Positions 25,738 to 34,939 of a DNA stretch of 64,000 nt are shown in pieces. The DNA is from Cellulosimicrobium arenosum (lineage in GTDB: Bacteria > Actinomycetota > Actinomycetes > Actinomycetales > Cellulomonadaceae): positions 310,001-374,000 of the forward strand of contig NZ_JACYHB010000002.1 of the NCBI RefSeq assembly GCF_014837295.1, given 5' to 3'. Each line of letters begins with the position of its first letter. Positions within the stretch are counted from its first letter, which is position 1. The position numbers and the translations under genes were made by a program. Below the pieces are notes generated by a model. The model was given only the letters and a program-made list of their open reading frames with translations. It had not been told where the DNA came from and made no database searches.

Positions 25738-26609
25738 GCGAGCAGACGACGCAGGACCCGTTGGCCGCGCTGCGTGCCGCGGCGCGCGCGAAGGCCGAGC
25801 AGCGCGAGGCCGCCAAGGCCGCGCACCACGCCGAGCGGGCGCGACAGGCGGGGCCGGAAGGGCACGGCCGCGAGAAGCGCGCGCTCGACGAGCTGCGCGA
25901 GATCGCGCGCCGTGGCGCCGAAGAGCTGCACGGTGCGGGGACGCCCGGCCACGACGGCGACGACGACCGGCCCGAGGCGACGGCCGAGCAGGTCGTCGCC
26001 TGGGCGGCGCGCGAGTTCGGCACGTCCGTCGCCGTCGCGTGCTCGATGGCCGACGCCGTGCTGCCGCACGTCGTGGCGCAGCAGATCCCCTGGGTCGACG
26101 TGCTGTTCCTCGACACCGGATACCACTTCGCCGAGACCGTGGGCACGCGTGACGCCGTCGAGCAGCAGATGGACGTGACGATCGTGGACGTGAAGCCCGA
26201 GCTCACGGTGGCCGAGCAGGACGCCGCGCACGGCAAGGACCTGTTCGGGCGCGACCCGGTGCTGTGCTGCCAGATGCGCAAGGTCGAGCCGCTGCACCGC
26301 ACGCTCGCCGGCTACGAGGTCTGGGTGACGGGGGTGCGCCGCGACGAGGCACCGACCCGCACGACCACCCCCCTCGTCACGTTCGACGAGAAGAACGGGC
26401 TCGTGAAGATCAACCCGCTCGCGGCCTGGTCGTTCGACGACCTGCTCGCCTACGCCGCGAGGCACCAGGTGATCCTCAACCCCCTGCTGAACGACGGGTA
26501 CCCCTCGATCGGCTGCCTGCCGTGCACCCGGCGCGTCGCGCCGGGCGAGGACCCGAGGGCCGGCCGCTGGGCCGGGCTCGACAAGACAGAGTGCGGACTC
26601 CACGTATGA
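25734..26609 (+). CDS. cysH: Phosphoadenylyl/adenylyl-sulfate reductase (iron-sulfur type)
   Basis: 291-residue thioredoxin-dependent reductase giving sulfite. The core carries VLFLDTGYHFAET, the CC motif in PVLCCQMRK, and CLPCTRR, so all four cluster cysteines (CC...CxxC) are present; this is the APS-type [4Fe-4S] form. The C-terminal ECGLHV supplies the catalytic cysteine. An 80-residue charged, Ala-rich N-terminal extension is unusual in length. The GTG at 25734 overlaps the sirA stop as GTGA, with AGGAGG 7 bases upstream. Since the operon has no cysC (APS kinase), APS is the likely substrate. Confidence 0.94.
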   Translation: MSEQTTQDPLAALRAAARAKAEQREAAKAAHHAERARQAGPEGHGREKRALDELREIARRGAEELHGAGTPGHDGDDDRPEATAEQVVAWAAREFGTSVAVACSMADAVLPHVVAQQIPWVDVLFLDTGYHFAETVGTRDAVEQQMDVTIVDVKPELTVAEQDAAHGKDLFGRDPVLCCQMRKVEPLHRTLAGYEVWVTGVRRDEAPTRTTTPLVTFDEKNGLVKINPLAAWSFDDLLAYAARHQVILNPLLNDGYPSIGCLPCTRRVAPGEDPRAGRWAGLDKTECGLHV

Positions 26610-26617
26610 GGACGGGC

Positions 26618-27634
26618 ATGACGACCATCGACCTGACCGACACGACCACGGGCGACGCGGCAGCGGCCGGCACAGCCGGCACGGCTGGCACAGCCGACTC
26701 CTTGCTGCCCGACGCCGCCCTGCCAGGGGAGCACCGGCTCTCCCAGCTCGAGGCGCTCGAGAGCGAGGGCATCCACATCATCCGTGAGGTGGTGGCCGAG
26801 TTCGAGCGCCCCGTGCTGCTGTTCAGCGGCGGCAAGGACTCCGTCGTGATGCTGCACCTCGCGATCAAGGCGTTCGCACCCGGCCCGGTGCCGTTCCCCG
26901 TGCTGCACGTGGACACCGGGCACAACTTCCCCGAGGTGCTCGCGTTCCGCGACGCGACCGCCGAGCGCCTGCGCCTGCGGCTCGAGGTCGCGAGCGTGCA
27001 GGACTACCTCGACGACGGTCGCCTGCGCGAGCGGGCCGACGGCACGCGCAACCCGCTGCAGACCCAGCCGCTGCTCGACGCGATCACGGGCCACCGGTTC
27101 GACGCGGTGTTCGGCGGCGGTCGCCGCGACGAGGAGAAGGCGCGGGCCAAGGAGCGCGTCTTCTCGCTGCGCGACGAGTTCGGCCAGTGGGACCCGCGCA
27201 ACCAGCGCCCCGAGCTGTGGAACCTGTACAACGGCCGGCACCGTCCGGGCGAGCACGTGCGCGTGTTCCCCCTGTCGAACTGGACCGAGCTCGACGTGTG
27301 GCGCTACATCGCCCGCGAGCGCATCGAGCTCCCCGGCCTCTACTACGCGCACGAGCGCGAGGTGTTCGACCGTGACGGGATGCTGCTCGCGGTCGGGCCG
27401 TACTCGCAGCCGCGCACCGACGCGGAGGCCGAGTCCGTGCGCACCGAGACCGTGCGCTACCGCACGGTGGGCGACATGTCGTGCACCGGCGCCGTGAGCT
27501 CCGACGCGACCGGCGTCGAGGACGTCATCGCCGAGGTCGGCATCACGCGCATCACCGAGCGTGGCGCGACCCGCGCCGACGACCGCCTCTCCGAGGCTGC
27601 CATGGAGGACCGCAAGAAGGAGGGGTACTTCTGA
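26618..27634 (+). CDS. cysD: Sulfate adenylyltransferase subunit 2
   Basis: 338-residue ATP-PPi hydrolase subunit of ATP sulfurylase; it makes APS with CysN. The PP-loop is LLFSGGKDSVVM, followed by HVDTGHNFPE and GGGRRDEEKARAKER, standard for CysD. The C-terminal KKEGYF is the conserved end. The ATG at 26618 is preferred (GAGGA about 5 bases upstream); an ATG at 26606 overlapping the cysH stop would add four residues. An Ala/Gly/Thr tract with repeated AGTAGT units occupies residues 15-28 and is not part of the fold. Confidence 0.94.
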   Translation: MTTIDLTDTTTGDAAAAGTAGTAGTADSLLPDAALPGEHRLSQLEALESEGIHIIREVVAEFERPVLLFSGGKDSVVMLHLAIKAFAPGPVPFPVLHVDTGHNFPEVLAFRDATAERLRLRLEVASVQDYLDDGRLRERADGTRNPLQTQPLLDAITGHRFDAVFGGGRRDEEKARAKERVFSLRDEFGQWDPRNQRPELWNLYNGRHRPGEHVRVFPLSNWTELDVWRYIARERIELPGLYYAHEREVFDRDGMLLAVGPYSQPRTDAEAESVRTETVRYRTVGDMSCTGAVSSDATGVEDVIAEVGITRITERGATRADDRLSEAAMEDRKKEGYF

Positions 27635-29040
27635 TGGGCACGCCCACCACGACCACCGGCCCGACGACCGAGACCCAGGTCCCGCTCGACGACGCCCGCC
27701 GCGGCACGCTCCTGCGGCTCGCGACCGCCGGTTCCGTCGACGACGGGAAGTCCACCCTCGTGGGCCGCCTGCTGTTCGACTCCAAGTCCGTCCTGGCGGA
27801 CCAGCTCGACGCCGTCGAGCGGGTCTCGCGCGACCGCGGGCTCGAGACGGCCGACCTCGCGCTGCTCACCGACGGGCTGCGTGCCGAGCGCGAGCAGGGC
27901 ATCACGATCGACGTCGCGTACCGGTACTTCGCGACCGCGCGCCGATCGTTCATCCTCGCCGACTGCCCGGGCCACGTGCAGTACACGCGCAACACGGTCA
28001 CGGGTGCCTCGACGGCCGACGTCGTGGTGCTGCTCATCGACGCCCGCAAGGGCCTGCTCGAGCAGACCCGGCGCCACCTCGCCGTCACGAGCCTGCTGCG
28101 CGTGCCGCACGTGATCGTCGCGGTGAACAAGATCGACCTGGTCGACTACTCGCAGGAGCGGTGCGACGAGCTGGCGGCGGACATCCGGGGCGTCGCCGCG
28201 TCGCTCGGCGTCGCGGACGTGCACACCCTCCCGGTGTCCGCGCTCGTCGGCGACAACGTCGTCGACCGCGGCAGCCCCCGCACGCCCTGGTACGACGGCC
28301 CGAGCCTGCTCGAGCTGCTCGAGGAGCTGCCGACGGGCGACGACCCGGACGCCGAGTCGTTCCGCTTCCCCGTGCAGGTGGTCATCCGGCCGCAGTCGGC
28401 CGCGGGCTCGAGGCACCAGGACGCGGACCGCTACCGCGACTACCGCGGCTACGCGGGCCAGGTCGCGTCCGGCGTCGTGCGCGTCGGTGACGAGGTCGTC
28501 GTGCTGCCCTCGGGCACGCGGACGACGGTCGCCGGGATCGACACGGCGGACTCGCTCGCGACCGGCGACGAGCTCACCGAGGCGTTCGCACCGCAGTCGG
28601 TCACGCTGCGCCTCGCGCACGAGGTCGACATCGCGCGCGGCGACCTGATCGCCGCCGCGCACGAGGCACCCGAGGTGACGCAGGACGTCGAGGGCACGGT
28701 CGCGTGGCTCGGCGACCGTCCGCTCCTGCCGGGGTCTCGTGTGCTGCTCAAGCACACGACCCGCACCGTGCAGGCCGTGGTGCGCGACGTCGTCGGGCGG
28801 CTCGACCTCGACTCGGCCGAGCTCCAGCCCGCCGAGCGGCTCGAGCTCAACGACATCGGGCGCGTGACGCTGCGGCTCGCGTCGCCGATCGCGGCCGAGG
28901 AGTACGTCGTGGCGCGCCGCACGGGCGCGTTCCTGCTGATCGACGGCCAGGACGGCGGGACGCTCGCGGCCGGCATGGTCGGCGACGCGCTCGCCGCGGT
29001 GCGCCACCCGGTCGAGCGTCCCGGCGCCTACACGATCTGA
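27634..29040 (+). CDS. cysN: Sulfate adenylyltransferase subunit 1 (GTPase)
   Basis: 468-residue translation-factor-like GTPase that drives APS synthesis by CysD. GTP-binding motifs: GSVDDGKST (G1), DCPGHVQYTRN (G3) and NKIDLVD (G4); REQGITIDVAY is the switch region. Two beta-barrel domains follow. It is CysN only, without the fused CysC kinase domain found in many actinobacteria, which agrees with an APS-reducing pathway. The ATG shares one base with the cysD stop (TGATG). Confidence 0.95.
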   Translation: MGTPTTTTGPTTETQVPLDDARRGTLLRLATAGSVDDGKSTLVGRLLFDSKSVLADQLDAVERVSRDRGLETADLALLTDGLRAEREQGITIDVAYRYFATARRSFILADCPGHVQYTRNTVTGASTADVVVLLIDARKGLLEQTRRHLAVTSLLRVPHVIVAVNKIDLVDYSQERCDELAADIRGVAASLGVADVHTLPVSALVGDNVVDRGSPRTPWYDGPSLLELLEELPTGDDPDAESFRFPVQVVIRPQSAAGSRHQDADRYRDYRGYAGQVASGVVRVGDEVVVLPSGTRTTVAGIDTADSLATGDELTEAFAPQSVTLRLAHEVDIARGDLIAAAHEAPEVTQDVEGTVAWLGDRPLLPGSRVLLKHTTRTVQAVVRDVVGRLDLDSAELQPAERLELNDIGRVTLRLASPIAAEEYVVARRTGAFLLIDGQDGGTLAAGMVGDALAAVRHPVERPGAYTI

Positions 29041-29047
29041 GGATGAC

Positions 29048-30469
29048 ATGACCGCGACCGCTGCCTCCGACCGCACCGGCGCCCGGCCCCTCCCCGGCAG
29101 GGAGCAGCACGAGTCGTACCCGCTCGGGCTGCGGGTCGCAGGCCGGGCGGTCGTGGTCGTCGGCGGGGGGCCCGTCGCCGCTCGCCGGGTGCGCGGTCTG
29201 CTCGACGCGGGTGCGCACGTGCTGGTCGTCGCGCCGGACGTGTGCGAGGACCTCACGGACCTGCTGGCTCTCGCGGGGCCGCGGGACGGCACCCTCGCCC
29301 TCACCTGGACCCGGCGCGACTACCTCGCCGGGGACCTGGACGGGGCCTGGCTCGTGCACACGGCCACCGGGGACCGCGAGGTCGACGCGCTCGTCGCCGC
29401 CGACGCCGAGGCCGACCGGGTCTTCTGCGTCACCGCGGGAGACGCCGACCTGGGTACCGCGTGGGTCCCGGCGGTCGCGCGGACCCGCGTGGGCGGCGCG
29501 GCCGTCGGGGACGGTGCGGTGCTGCCCGCCGACGAGGTGAGCATCGCCGTGCACGGGGGCCGCGACCCTCGGCGCGCCCAGCGGGTGCGCGACGCCGTCG
29601 CCGCCCGGCTCGACGCTGGCGAGCTGCCCGTGCGCGGGGTCCGCGGACGCGGTGCCGCAGTCCCCGCCGACCGGGCATCGGCGGCCGACGAGGCGCTCCT
29701 GACCAGTGCCGGCCCCGTGACGACGCCGCTCGTGCGCCCGGTCGGGTCGGTCGCGCTGGTCGGGGGCGGGCCGGGCGACGTCGGGCTCATCTCCGTGCGC
29801 GGGCGGCGGCTGCTCGCAGAGGCGGACGTCGTGGTCGTGGACCGGCTCGCGCCCCGCGCGCTCCTCGCCGAGCTCGCCCAGGACGTGGTCGTCGTCGACG
29901 TCGGCAAGACTCCCGGCAACCACCCGGTACCGCAGTCGGAGATCAACGCGATCCTGGTGCACCACGCGCTCGTCGGGCGTCGGGTGGTGCGCCTCAAGGG
30001 TGGTGACCCGTACGTGTTCGGCCGCGGGGGCGAGGAGCTCGCGGCGTGCCGCGAGCACGGCATCGCCGTCGAGGTCGTGCCCGGCGTGACGAGCGCCGTC
30101 GCCGTCCCGGCCGCCGCGGGCATCCCGGTGACCCACCGGGGCGTCTCGCGCGGATTCACCGTCCTCACCGGGCACGAGGACGTCGGCACGGTGCCCGCGG
30201 CGACGGACCACACGCTCGTCCTGCTCATGGGCGTCTCGCGGCTGACCGAGACAGCGGCGGCGCTCGTGGCCCAGGGCCGCTCCCCCCAGACTCCGGTCGC
30301 GGTCGTCGAGGACGGGTACGGACCGCGCCAGCGCACGACCGTCGGGACGCTCGCGACGATCGCCGACCGCGCACGCGACGCGGGCGTGCGGCCCCCGGCC
30401 GTGACCGTCGTGGGCGACGTCGTGCGCCTCTCCCCCGCGTGGCCCGGCGACTCGGACCCGCACCGCTAG
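29048..30469 (+). CDS. cysG: Siroheme synthase (CysG-like fusion)
   Basis: 473-residue bifunctional enzyme making siroheme for SirA. Residues 28-200 are a precorrin-2 dehydrogenase/ferrochelatase-like Rossmann domain (VVVVGGGPVAARRV). Residues 232-465 are uroporphyrinogen-III C-methyltransferase with VALVGGGPGDVGLIS, VRLKGGDPYVFGRGGEE and PVTHRGVSRGF, the SAM and substrate motifs. A disordered linker joins them. It starts 8 bases after cysN with GAGGA as ribosome site and is the last gene of the sulfate operon. The dehydrogenase part is divergent, so its chelatase activity is less certain. Confidence 0.9.
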   Translation: MTATAASDRTGARPLPGREQHESYPLGLRVAGRAVVVVGGGPVAARRVRGLLDAGAHVLVVAPDVCEDLTDLLALAGPRDGTLALTWTRRDYLAGDLDGAWLVHTATGDREVDALVAADAEADRVFCVTAGDADLGTAWVPAVARTRVGGAAVGDGAVLPADEVSIAVHGGRDPRRAQRVRDAVAARLDAGELPVRGVRGRGAAVPADRASAADEALLTSAGPVTTPLVRPVGSVALVGGGPGDVGLISVRGRRLLAEADVVVVDRLAPRALLAELAQDVVVVDVGKTPGNHPVPQSEINAILVHHALVGRRVVRLKGGDPYVFGRGGEELAACREHGIAVEVVPGVTSAVAVPAAAGIPVTHRGVSRGFTVLTGHEDVGTVPAATDHTLVLLMGVSRLTETAAALVAQGRSPQTPVAVVEDGYGPRQRTTVGTLATIADRARDAGVRPPAVTVVGDVVRLSPAWPGDSDPHR

Positions 30470-30470
30470 A

Positions 30471-30492
30471 CCCGGTATACCGGGCGTATACT
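30471..30492. promoter_or_regulatory. MazE operator and leaderless promoter
   Basis: CCCGGTATACCGGG (30471-30484) is a perfect 14-bp palindrome. A second GTATAC (30486-30491) follows 11 bp later, one helical turn. TATACT (30487-30492), a near-consensus -10, ends 6 bases before the antitoxin ATG. Repressor on the boxes would occlude the promoter. Confidence 0.7.
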
Positions 30493-30498
30493 CGCCGC

Positions 30499-30741
30499 AT
30501 GACGATGACGACGATCAAGGTCGACGCCGCGCTGCGGGACCGCCTCAACGCGAGGGCACGGGAGCGCGGCGTGCCGGTCGGGTCGTTCGTGGAGGAAGCA
30601 CTCGAGGCATGGCTCCGAGAGCAACGGTTCGACCGGCTGCGGTCCGAGGTCGCGGCGACGACGCGCGAGGCCTCCGCCGCCGCGGAGGCCGAGGACGCGG
30701 CCTGGGACGCACTGGCCGGCGACGGGCTCTCCGCCCGGTGA
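30499..30741 (+). CDS. Ribbon-helix-helix antitoxin (MazE-like)
   Basis: 80-residue protein. Residues 3-45 form a ribbon-helix-helix fold (TMTTIKVDAALRDRLNARA then VGSFVEEALEAWLRE), the DNA-binding part. Residues 46-80 are acidic and Ala-rich, suitable for wrapping around and neutralising the toxin. It overlaps the toxin gene as GTGA. A palindromic operator covers its own leaderless promoter, as expected for autoregulated antitoxins. It lies just after the sulfate operon but has its own promoter. Confidence 0.85.
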   Translation: MTMTTIKVDAALRDRLNARARERGVPVGSFVEEALEAWLREQRFDRLRSEVAATTREASAAAEAEDAAWDALAGDGLSAR

Positions 30742-31103
30742 CCGCCGGCGAGGGCCCGCTAGGCCGGCCGGCGCTCGACCGAGGAGACGTGGCGTGGGCG
30801 GACCTCTCGCCGACCCGGGGGCGAGAGCAGACCGGCCGGCGCCCCGCTCTCGTCGTGGCGAGCCGTGGCTACCTGCACGCCGTGACGACCCTCGTCGTGA
30901 TCCTCCCGGTCACCAGCGTGGATCGCGGATGGTCGAACCACGTACGGCTGCGCGGAGAGCACGGGCTCGACCGCGCCTCGTGGGCGATGACCGAGCAGGT
31001 CCGGACTATCGCGCGGGAACGCCTCGCGGCCTCTGTCGGTCGGGTCGACGCCGAGTCCCTCGCGGAGGTCGACGAGTGGCTGCGCGCCCTGCTCGCCCTC
31101 TGA
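30738..31103 (+). CDS. mazF: MazF/PemK-family endoribonuclease toxin
   Basis: 121-residue toxin. The core pattern RGDVAWADLSPTRGREQTG then RRPALVVASRGY, followed by VVILPVTSV, is the beta-barrel of MazF/PemK, with the RGDV start and the RPALVV strand. It cleaves mRNA at short motifs unless bound by the antitoxin; the cleavage site cannot be inferred. The GTG start overlaps the antitoxin stop. Both are intact, so the module looks functional. It is convergent with the response regulator gene. Confidence 0.88.
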   Translation: MTAGEGPLGRPALDRGDVAWADLSPTRGREQTGRRPALVVASRGYLHAVTTLVVILPVTSVDRGWSNHVRLRGEHGLDRASWAMTEQVRTIARERLAASVGRVDAESLAEVDEWLRALLAL

Positions 31104-31154
31104 CCGACGCACCAGCGGCTCGGACCGCGCCCGGCGCCGTCAGGTGGTCGATGC

Positions 31155-31859
31155 TCAGAGCAGGCGCCGCTGCGCCGCCCACCGCGTCAGCTCGTGCCGG
31201 GACGAGAGCTGCAGCTTGCGCAGCACCGCGGACACGTGGGTCTCGACCGTCTTGATCGAGATGAAGAGCTCGGACGCGACCTCGCGGTACGTGAAGCCTC
31301 TCGCGATGAGTCGCATGACCTCCTGCTCGCGGGCGGAGAGCCGGTCGAGCTCGTCGTCGTGCACCGCGACGTCGGCCGCGCCCGTCCCGAACGCGTCGAG
31401 CACGAACCCCGCGAGCCGCGGCGAGAACACCGCGTCCCCGCCGGAGACCTGCACGACCGCCGCCGAGAGGTCGGGGCCGGAGATCGCCTTCGTCACGTAG
31501 CCCCGCGCACCTGCGCGGATGACGGCGACGACGTCCTCGGCGGCGTCGGACACGGACAGCGCGAGGAACCGCACGTCGCCCGTGAGGTCCGCGCAGCGCT
31601 GGAGCACCTCCGCGCCGCCCCCGCCGTTGCCACCGGGCAGGTGCACGTCGAGCAGGACGACGGGCGGGCGCAGCGCGTGCACGCGCTCGACCGCGGAGTC
31701 CACGGTGTCCGCCTCGCCGACGATCTGGACGAGGGCCGGGTCGAGGCTCGCGCGGACGCCCGCACGGAACATGTGGTGGTCGTCGACGAGCACCACGGGG
31801 ACCGGCGCGCCCGATGGCTTCGCGGCCCCGCTCGTACCCGGCGTCGGGATCGTCGTCAC
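31155..31859 (-). CDS. NarL/LuxR-family response regulator
   Basis: 234-residue regulator. The receiver domain (18-135) has the acidic pocket VDDH and phospho-acceptor Asp71 in LLDVHLPG; Lys124 (YVTKAI) is the conserved lysine. The C-terminal LuxR helix-turn-helix (165-225) contains LSAREQEVMRLIARGFTYREVA and KTVETHVS. The GTG start overlaps the kinase stop as GTGA, so this is the partner of the PspC-domain kinase. Likely targets are its own operon and the divergent PspC/LiaF gene. Confidence 0.93.
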   Translation of the reverse strand: MTTIPTPGTSGAAKPSGAPVPVVLVDDHHMFRAGVRASLDPALVQIVGEADTVDSAVERVHALRPPVVLLDVHLPGGNGGGGAEVLQRCADLTGDVRFLALSVSDAAEDVVAVIRAGARGYVTKAISGPDLSAAVVQVSGGDAVFSPRLAGFVLDAFGTGAADVAVHDDELDRLSAREQEVMRLIARGFTYREVASELFISIKTVETHVSAVLRKLQLSSRHELTRWAAQRRLL

Positions 31860-33355
31860 GTCGTCTCCTCCATGCTCTCGTCCGCGGAGCTCTCCGCGGA
31901 CGTCGCCGCACGGGTCGTCCCGGCGGCCGGACCGGTCGCCGCCGCCGGCTCCTGCTGCACGCGCAACCGTACTTCGGTGCCCCAGCCCGGTCGACTCGCG
32001 ATCTCGGCGGTCCCGCCCCGGCGCTGGACGCGGCCCAGGATCGACTCGCGCACCCCGAACCGGTCGGGTGCGACGTCGTCCATGGCGAACCCGTCGCCGC
32101 GGTCCCGCACGAACACCTCGACCGCGTCCGTGCTCACCTCGAGATAGACCGAGTACGGCGGCGCGCCGTGCGCGACGGCATTCACGAGCGCCTCACGCGT
32201 CGCCTGCAGCAGCGCGCCGGTCGCCTCGGTCGGCACGCAGTCCCCCACGACGACGACGTCGATCACCACGGGGCCGGGTTCCGCACCCTCCGGGGCACCG
32301 ATCGCCTGCGGGCGGCGACCGACCCGACCGTCCTCCACCTCGGCGACGACCGCGCGCAGCTCCGCCGCGAGCGACGTCCCCGGCGACGGACGGTCGTCGT
32401 ACAACCACTCCCGCAGCTCGCGCTCCTGGGCGCGGGCCAGGCGGGCGACGGTGTCGGCGTCCGCGGCGCGGGCACGGATCAGGGCGAGCGTCTGGAGCAC
32501 CGAGTCGTGCAGGTGCGCCGCGATGTCCGCGCGCTCGGCCTCGCGCGCCCGGGCTGCCCGCTCGTCGCCGAGCTCGCGGACGAGGCGCAGCCACCACGGC
32601 GCGAGCACGATCGCGGCGCCCGCCAGCACCGCGAGCGACGCGACCGTCGCCTGGACCATGGCCGACGTCGGGGCATCCTGGCCCACGAGCAGCACGACCC
32701 CCACGAGCACGAGGACGATGCCGCCGGCGATCCGCAGCACGCCCACGCGCGTGCGGCCGCCGGCGCGGCTGAGCCAGCGACCGCGCTCCGCGGCGTCGAG
32801 CTGGCTCCACGCGAGCGCCGTCCCTGCCAGGGCGATGAGCACGGGGATGACCCACGAGACCTGGACGTCGACACCCGTGCGCAGGGCGACGAGCAGCGCA
32901 GCGCCGCTGAGGAGAACCACCCCGAGCGCGACGTGGCGCACGGGCAGTCGCGTCACCCGGCCCTGCAGTCGTGGCGCGAGCCGCGACAACGACGCCGGTC
33001 GCTCGGCCTCGCGTGCCGCCGCGGGGTCGCCGGGAGGCACGGTGACCCACCAGAACACGTACAGCGCGATCCCCGCCCCGCCGGCCAGGGCGAGGAGACC
33101 CATGAACAGGCGCACCGCACCGAGCGGGACGCCGAGGTGCACGGCGAGGCCTGCGCACACCCCACCGATCCACCGGCCCCGCTCCGGTCGTCGCAGCGGC
33201 AGACCGGCAGCGCGACGTCCGGCAGGGCGACGACCGGCGGTGCTTCGTCCGGCCGGGCGGTGTCCTGCCGGCGCCTGCCCGGGTCCCGGCAGGTGCGCAC
33301 GCGTCGACGCCCCGTCCGCGTCGGGTCCGTCCGCCGTGCCGTCGAGCGATGTCAC
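31856..33355 (-). CDS. Sensor histidine kinase with N-terminal PspC domain
   Basis: 499 residues. A basic Pro/Ala/Gly-rich leader (1-55) with repeated GRRPAGR-like units is followed by a PspC domain (56-108: GRWIGGVCAGLAVHLGVP and a transmembrane helix). Several more membrane segments come next (about 143-160, 167-185, 205-225 and 235-253). The HisKA_3 dimerisation helix has phospho-acceptor His283 in AAHLHDSVLQTL, and the ATPase domain has NAVAHGAP, DRGDGFA and GTEV. PspC domains sense membrane or envelope stress. The GTG at 33355 is preferred to a longer frame because the sequence beyond it lacks a ribosome site. Confidence 0.9.
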   Translation of the reverse strand: MTSLDGTADGPDADGASTRAHLPGPGQAPAGHRPAGRSTAGRRPAGRRAAGLPLRRPERGRWIGGVCAGLAVHLGVPLGAVRLFMGLLALAGGAGIALYVFWWVTVPPGDPAAAREAERPASLSRLAPRLQGRVTRLPVRHVALGVVLLSGAALLVALRTGVDVQVSWVIPVLIALAGTALAWSQLDAAERGRWLSRAGGRTRVGVLRIAGGIVLVLVGVVLLVGQDAPTSAMVQATVASLAVLAGAAIVLAPWWLRLVRELGDERAARAREAERADIAAHLHDSVLQTLALIRARAADADTVARLARAQERELREWLYDDRPSPGTSLAAELRAVVAEVEDGRVGRRPQAIGAPEGAEPGPVVIDVVVVGDCVPTEATGALLQATREALVNAVAHGAPPYSVYLEVSTDAVEVFVRDRGDGFAMDDVAPDRFGVRESILGRVQRRGGTAEIASRPGWGTEVRLRVQQEPAAATGPAAGTTRAATSAESSADESMEETT

Positions 33356-33490
33356 CCCCCGATCGTCACACGTCCGGCACTCCCCGAGGGGCTCCTGGGC
33401 GAGGAACCAGGGTCGTGGCACCGACACTTCAGGGTCGGCTCAGGGAGACACCCGATACCCCGGCGCCCGCGCCGGCGCCAGGATGAGGAC

Positions 33491-34939
33491 ATGAGCACAC
33501 CGCACCCTCCTCCCGAGTCCCCCGCGGGACCGGCGAGCACCGACGACACCGCTCCGGGCGAGCCACGACGGTCGGCCGGACCCGGCGACGGTCCCGGGCA
33601 CGACCCCGGGACGCAGCCGGGTACGGGCGCCGACGGGTTCTTCGACGCGCTGCGCCGTGCAGGCATCGCGCGTTCGGACGACCGCTGGGTCGGTGGCGTC
33701 GCGGCCGGCGTCGCCGAACGATTCCGCATCGACCCCCTCGTCGTGCGCGGGATCCTGTTCGTGACGTTCTTCCTCTCGGGGGCCGGGCTGGTCCTGTACG
33801 GGGCGGCGTGGGCGCTGCTCCCGGAGCGACGCGACGGCCGCATCCACGCGCAGGAGATGTTCCGCGGCAACTTCGACGTCGCGATGCTCGGGGCGATCGC
33901 CGCGGTCGTCGTCGGCGTCAGCTGGGGCGGCGGCTGGGGTTCCTGGTGGGACGCGGTGCACCTGGGGTGGCTGAACGGGCTGTTCTGGATCGCCGCGATC
34001 GTGACCGCCGCTGTCGTCGGTGTGTCGGTGGTCAACCGCCGCGGGGCGTGCGACCAGCGGGACGCGCAGGGTCGGACGCCGTCCGGCGCGGAGGCCACCT
34101 GGCAGGAGGCGCCCGTGCAGGACGCGCCCTGGGGCTCGGCCACGAACCAGGCGCCGGTCCCGGGTGGGACGCAGGACGCGCCATGGAGCCCCGCCGACGG
34201 CCCGACCGTGCCGGGCGCTCCGATGCCACCGGCATCCGTCCACCCGCCGAAGCCGCCCAAGCCCCCGCGCACGCGGGGCCCGGGCGCCGCGACGACGGGG
34301 ATCGTGGTCGGGCTGAGCCTGCTCGTCGGTGCCTTCCTCCTCGTCGTGGACCGGGCGGGCGACCTGCCCTGGCCGGTCTTCCTGACCTGGGCGGGCACGT
34401 CCGTCGTGATCACCGGGCTGGCGATCGTGGTCAGCGGGCTGCGCGGCCGGACGAGCGGCGGGCTGGGCTGGCTCGCCGTGCTCGCCCTGGTCGTCGCGGT
34501 CCCCACCGCGGCGTGGCAGGACGACCCGGCAGGGATGCTGCTCGACGACTCGACCCGCACCGTGTCCGACGGGACCCACCGCGTGAGCGACGCGGAGATC
34601 GCGAAGGACGGCTTCGGGGTCCGCTGGGGAGACCCGACGATCGACCTGTCCGGCCTCGACCTGTCGGACGCGACCGCGGCCGACCCCGTCGAGGTCCCGG
34701 TCCAGCTCGGCGCGGGAGACGTGACGATCGTCGTCCCGGACGGCGTGCCGGTCCGTGCGGACGTCCAGGTGTACGCGGGCAGCGTGCTGTGGACCGTGGA
34801 CGGCAGCCGTCAGGAGACGGGCGGCATCAGCTCACGACCCCTGACCTTCACCAACGAGGAGGTCGACGCCGGCGAGGAGCCCCTGCTGCTCCTCACGGTC
34901 GACGTCGGCGCCGGGCAAGCACTGATCGAGGAGAACTGA
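33491..34939 (+). CDS. PspC-domain membrane protein with LiaF-like C-terminus
   Basis: 482 residues. After a 50-residue Pro/Gly/Asp-rich leader, a PspC domain (about 55-112) contains DRWVGGVAAGVAERFRIDP and a transmembrane segment. More membrane helices (127-145, 155-172), a Pro/Gln-rich cytoplasmic linker of about 80 residues, and three or four further helices follow. The last 110 residues are beta-rich (VPVQLGAGDVTIVVPDGV), matching the LiaF/DUF2154-type domain that controls envelope-stress kinases. It is divergent from the PspC kinase and is its probable negative regulator. The ATG has GAGGA just upstream, and the next gene overlaps its stop. Confidence 0.85.
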   Translation: MSTPHPPPESPAGPASTDDTAPGEPRRSAGPGDGPGHDPGTQPGTGADGFFDALRRAGIARSDDRWVGGVAAGVAERFRIDPLVVRGILFVTFFLSGAGLVLYGAAWALLPERRDGRIHAQEMFRGNFDVAMLGAIAAVVVGVSWGGGWGSWWDAVHLGWLNGLFWIAAIVTAAVVGVSVVNRRGACDQRDAQGRTPSGAEATWQEAPVQDAPWGSATNQAPVPGGTQDAPWSPADGPTVPGAPMPPASVHPPKPPKPPRTRGPGAATTGIVVGLSLLVGAFLLVVDRAGDLPWPVFLTWAGTSVVITGLAIVVSGLRGRTSGGLGWLAVLALVVAVPTAAWQDDPAGMLLDDSTRTVSDGTHRVSDAEIAKDGFGVRWGDPTIDLSGLDLSDATAADPVEVPVQLGAGDVTIVVPDGVPVRADVQVYAGSVLWTVDGSRQETGGISSRPLTFTNEEVDAGEEPLLLLTVDVGAGQALIEEN

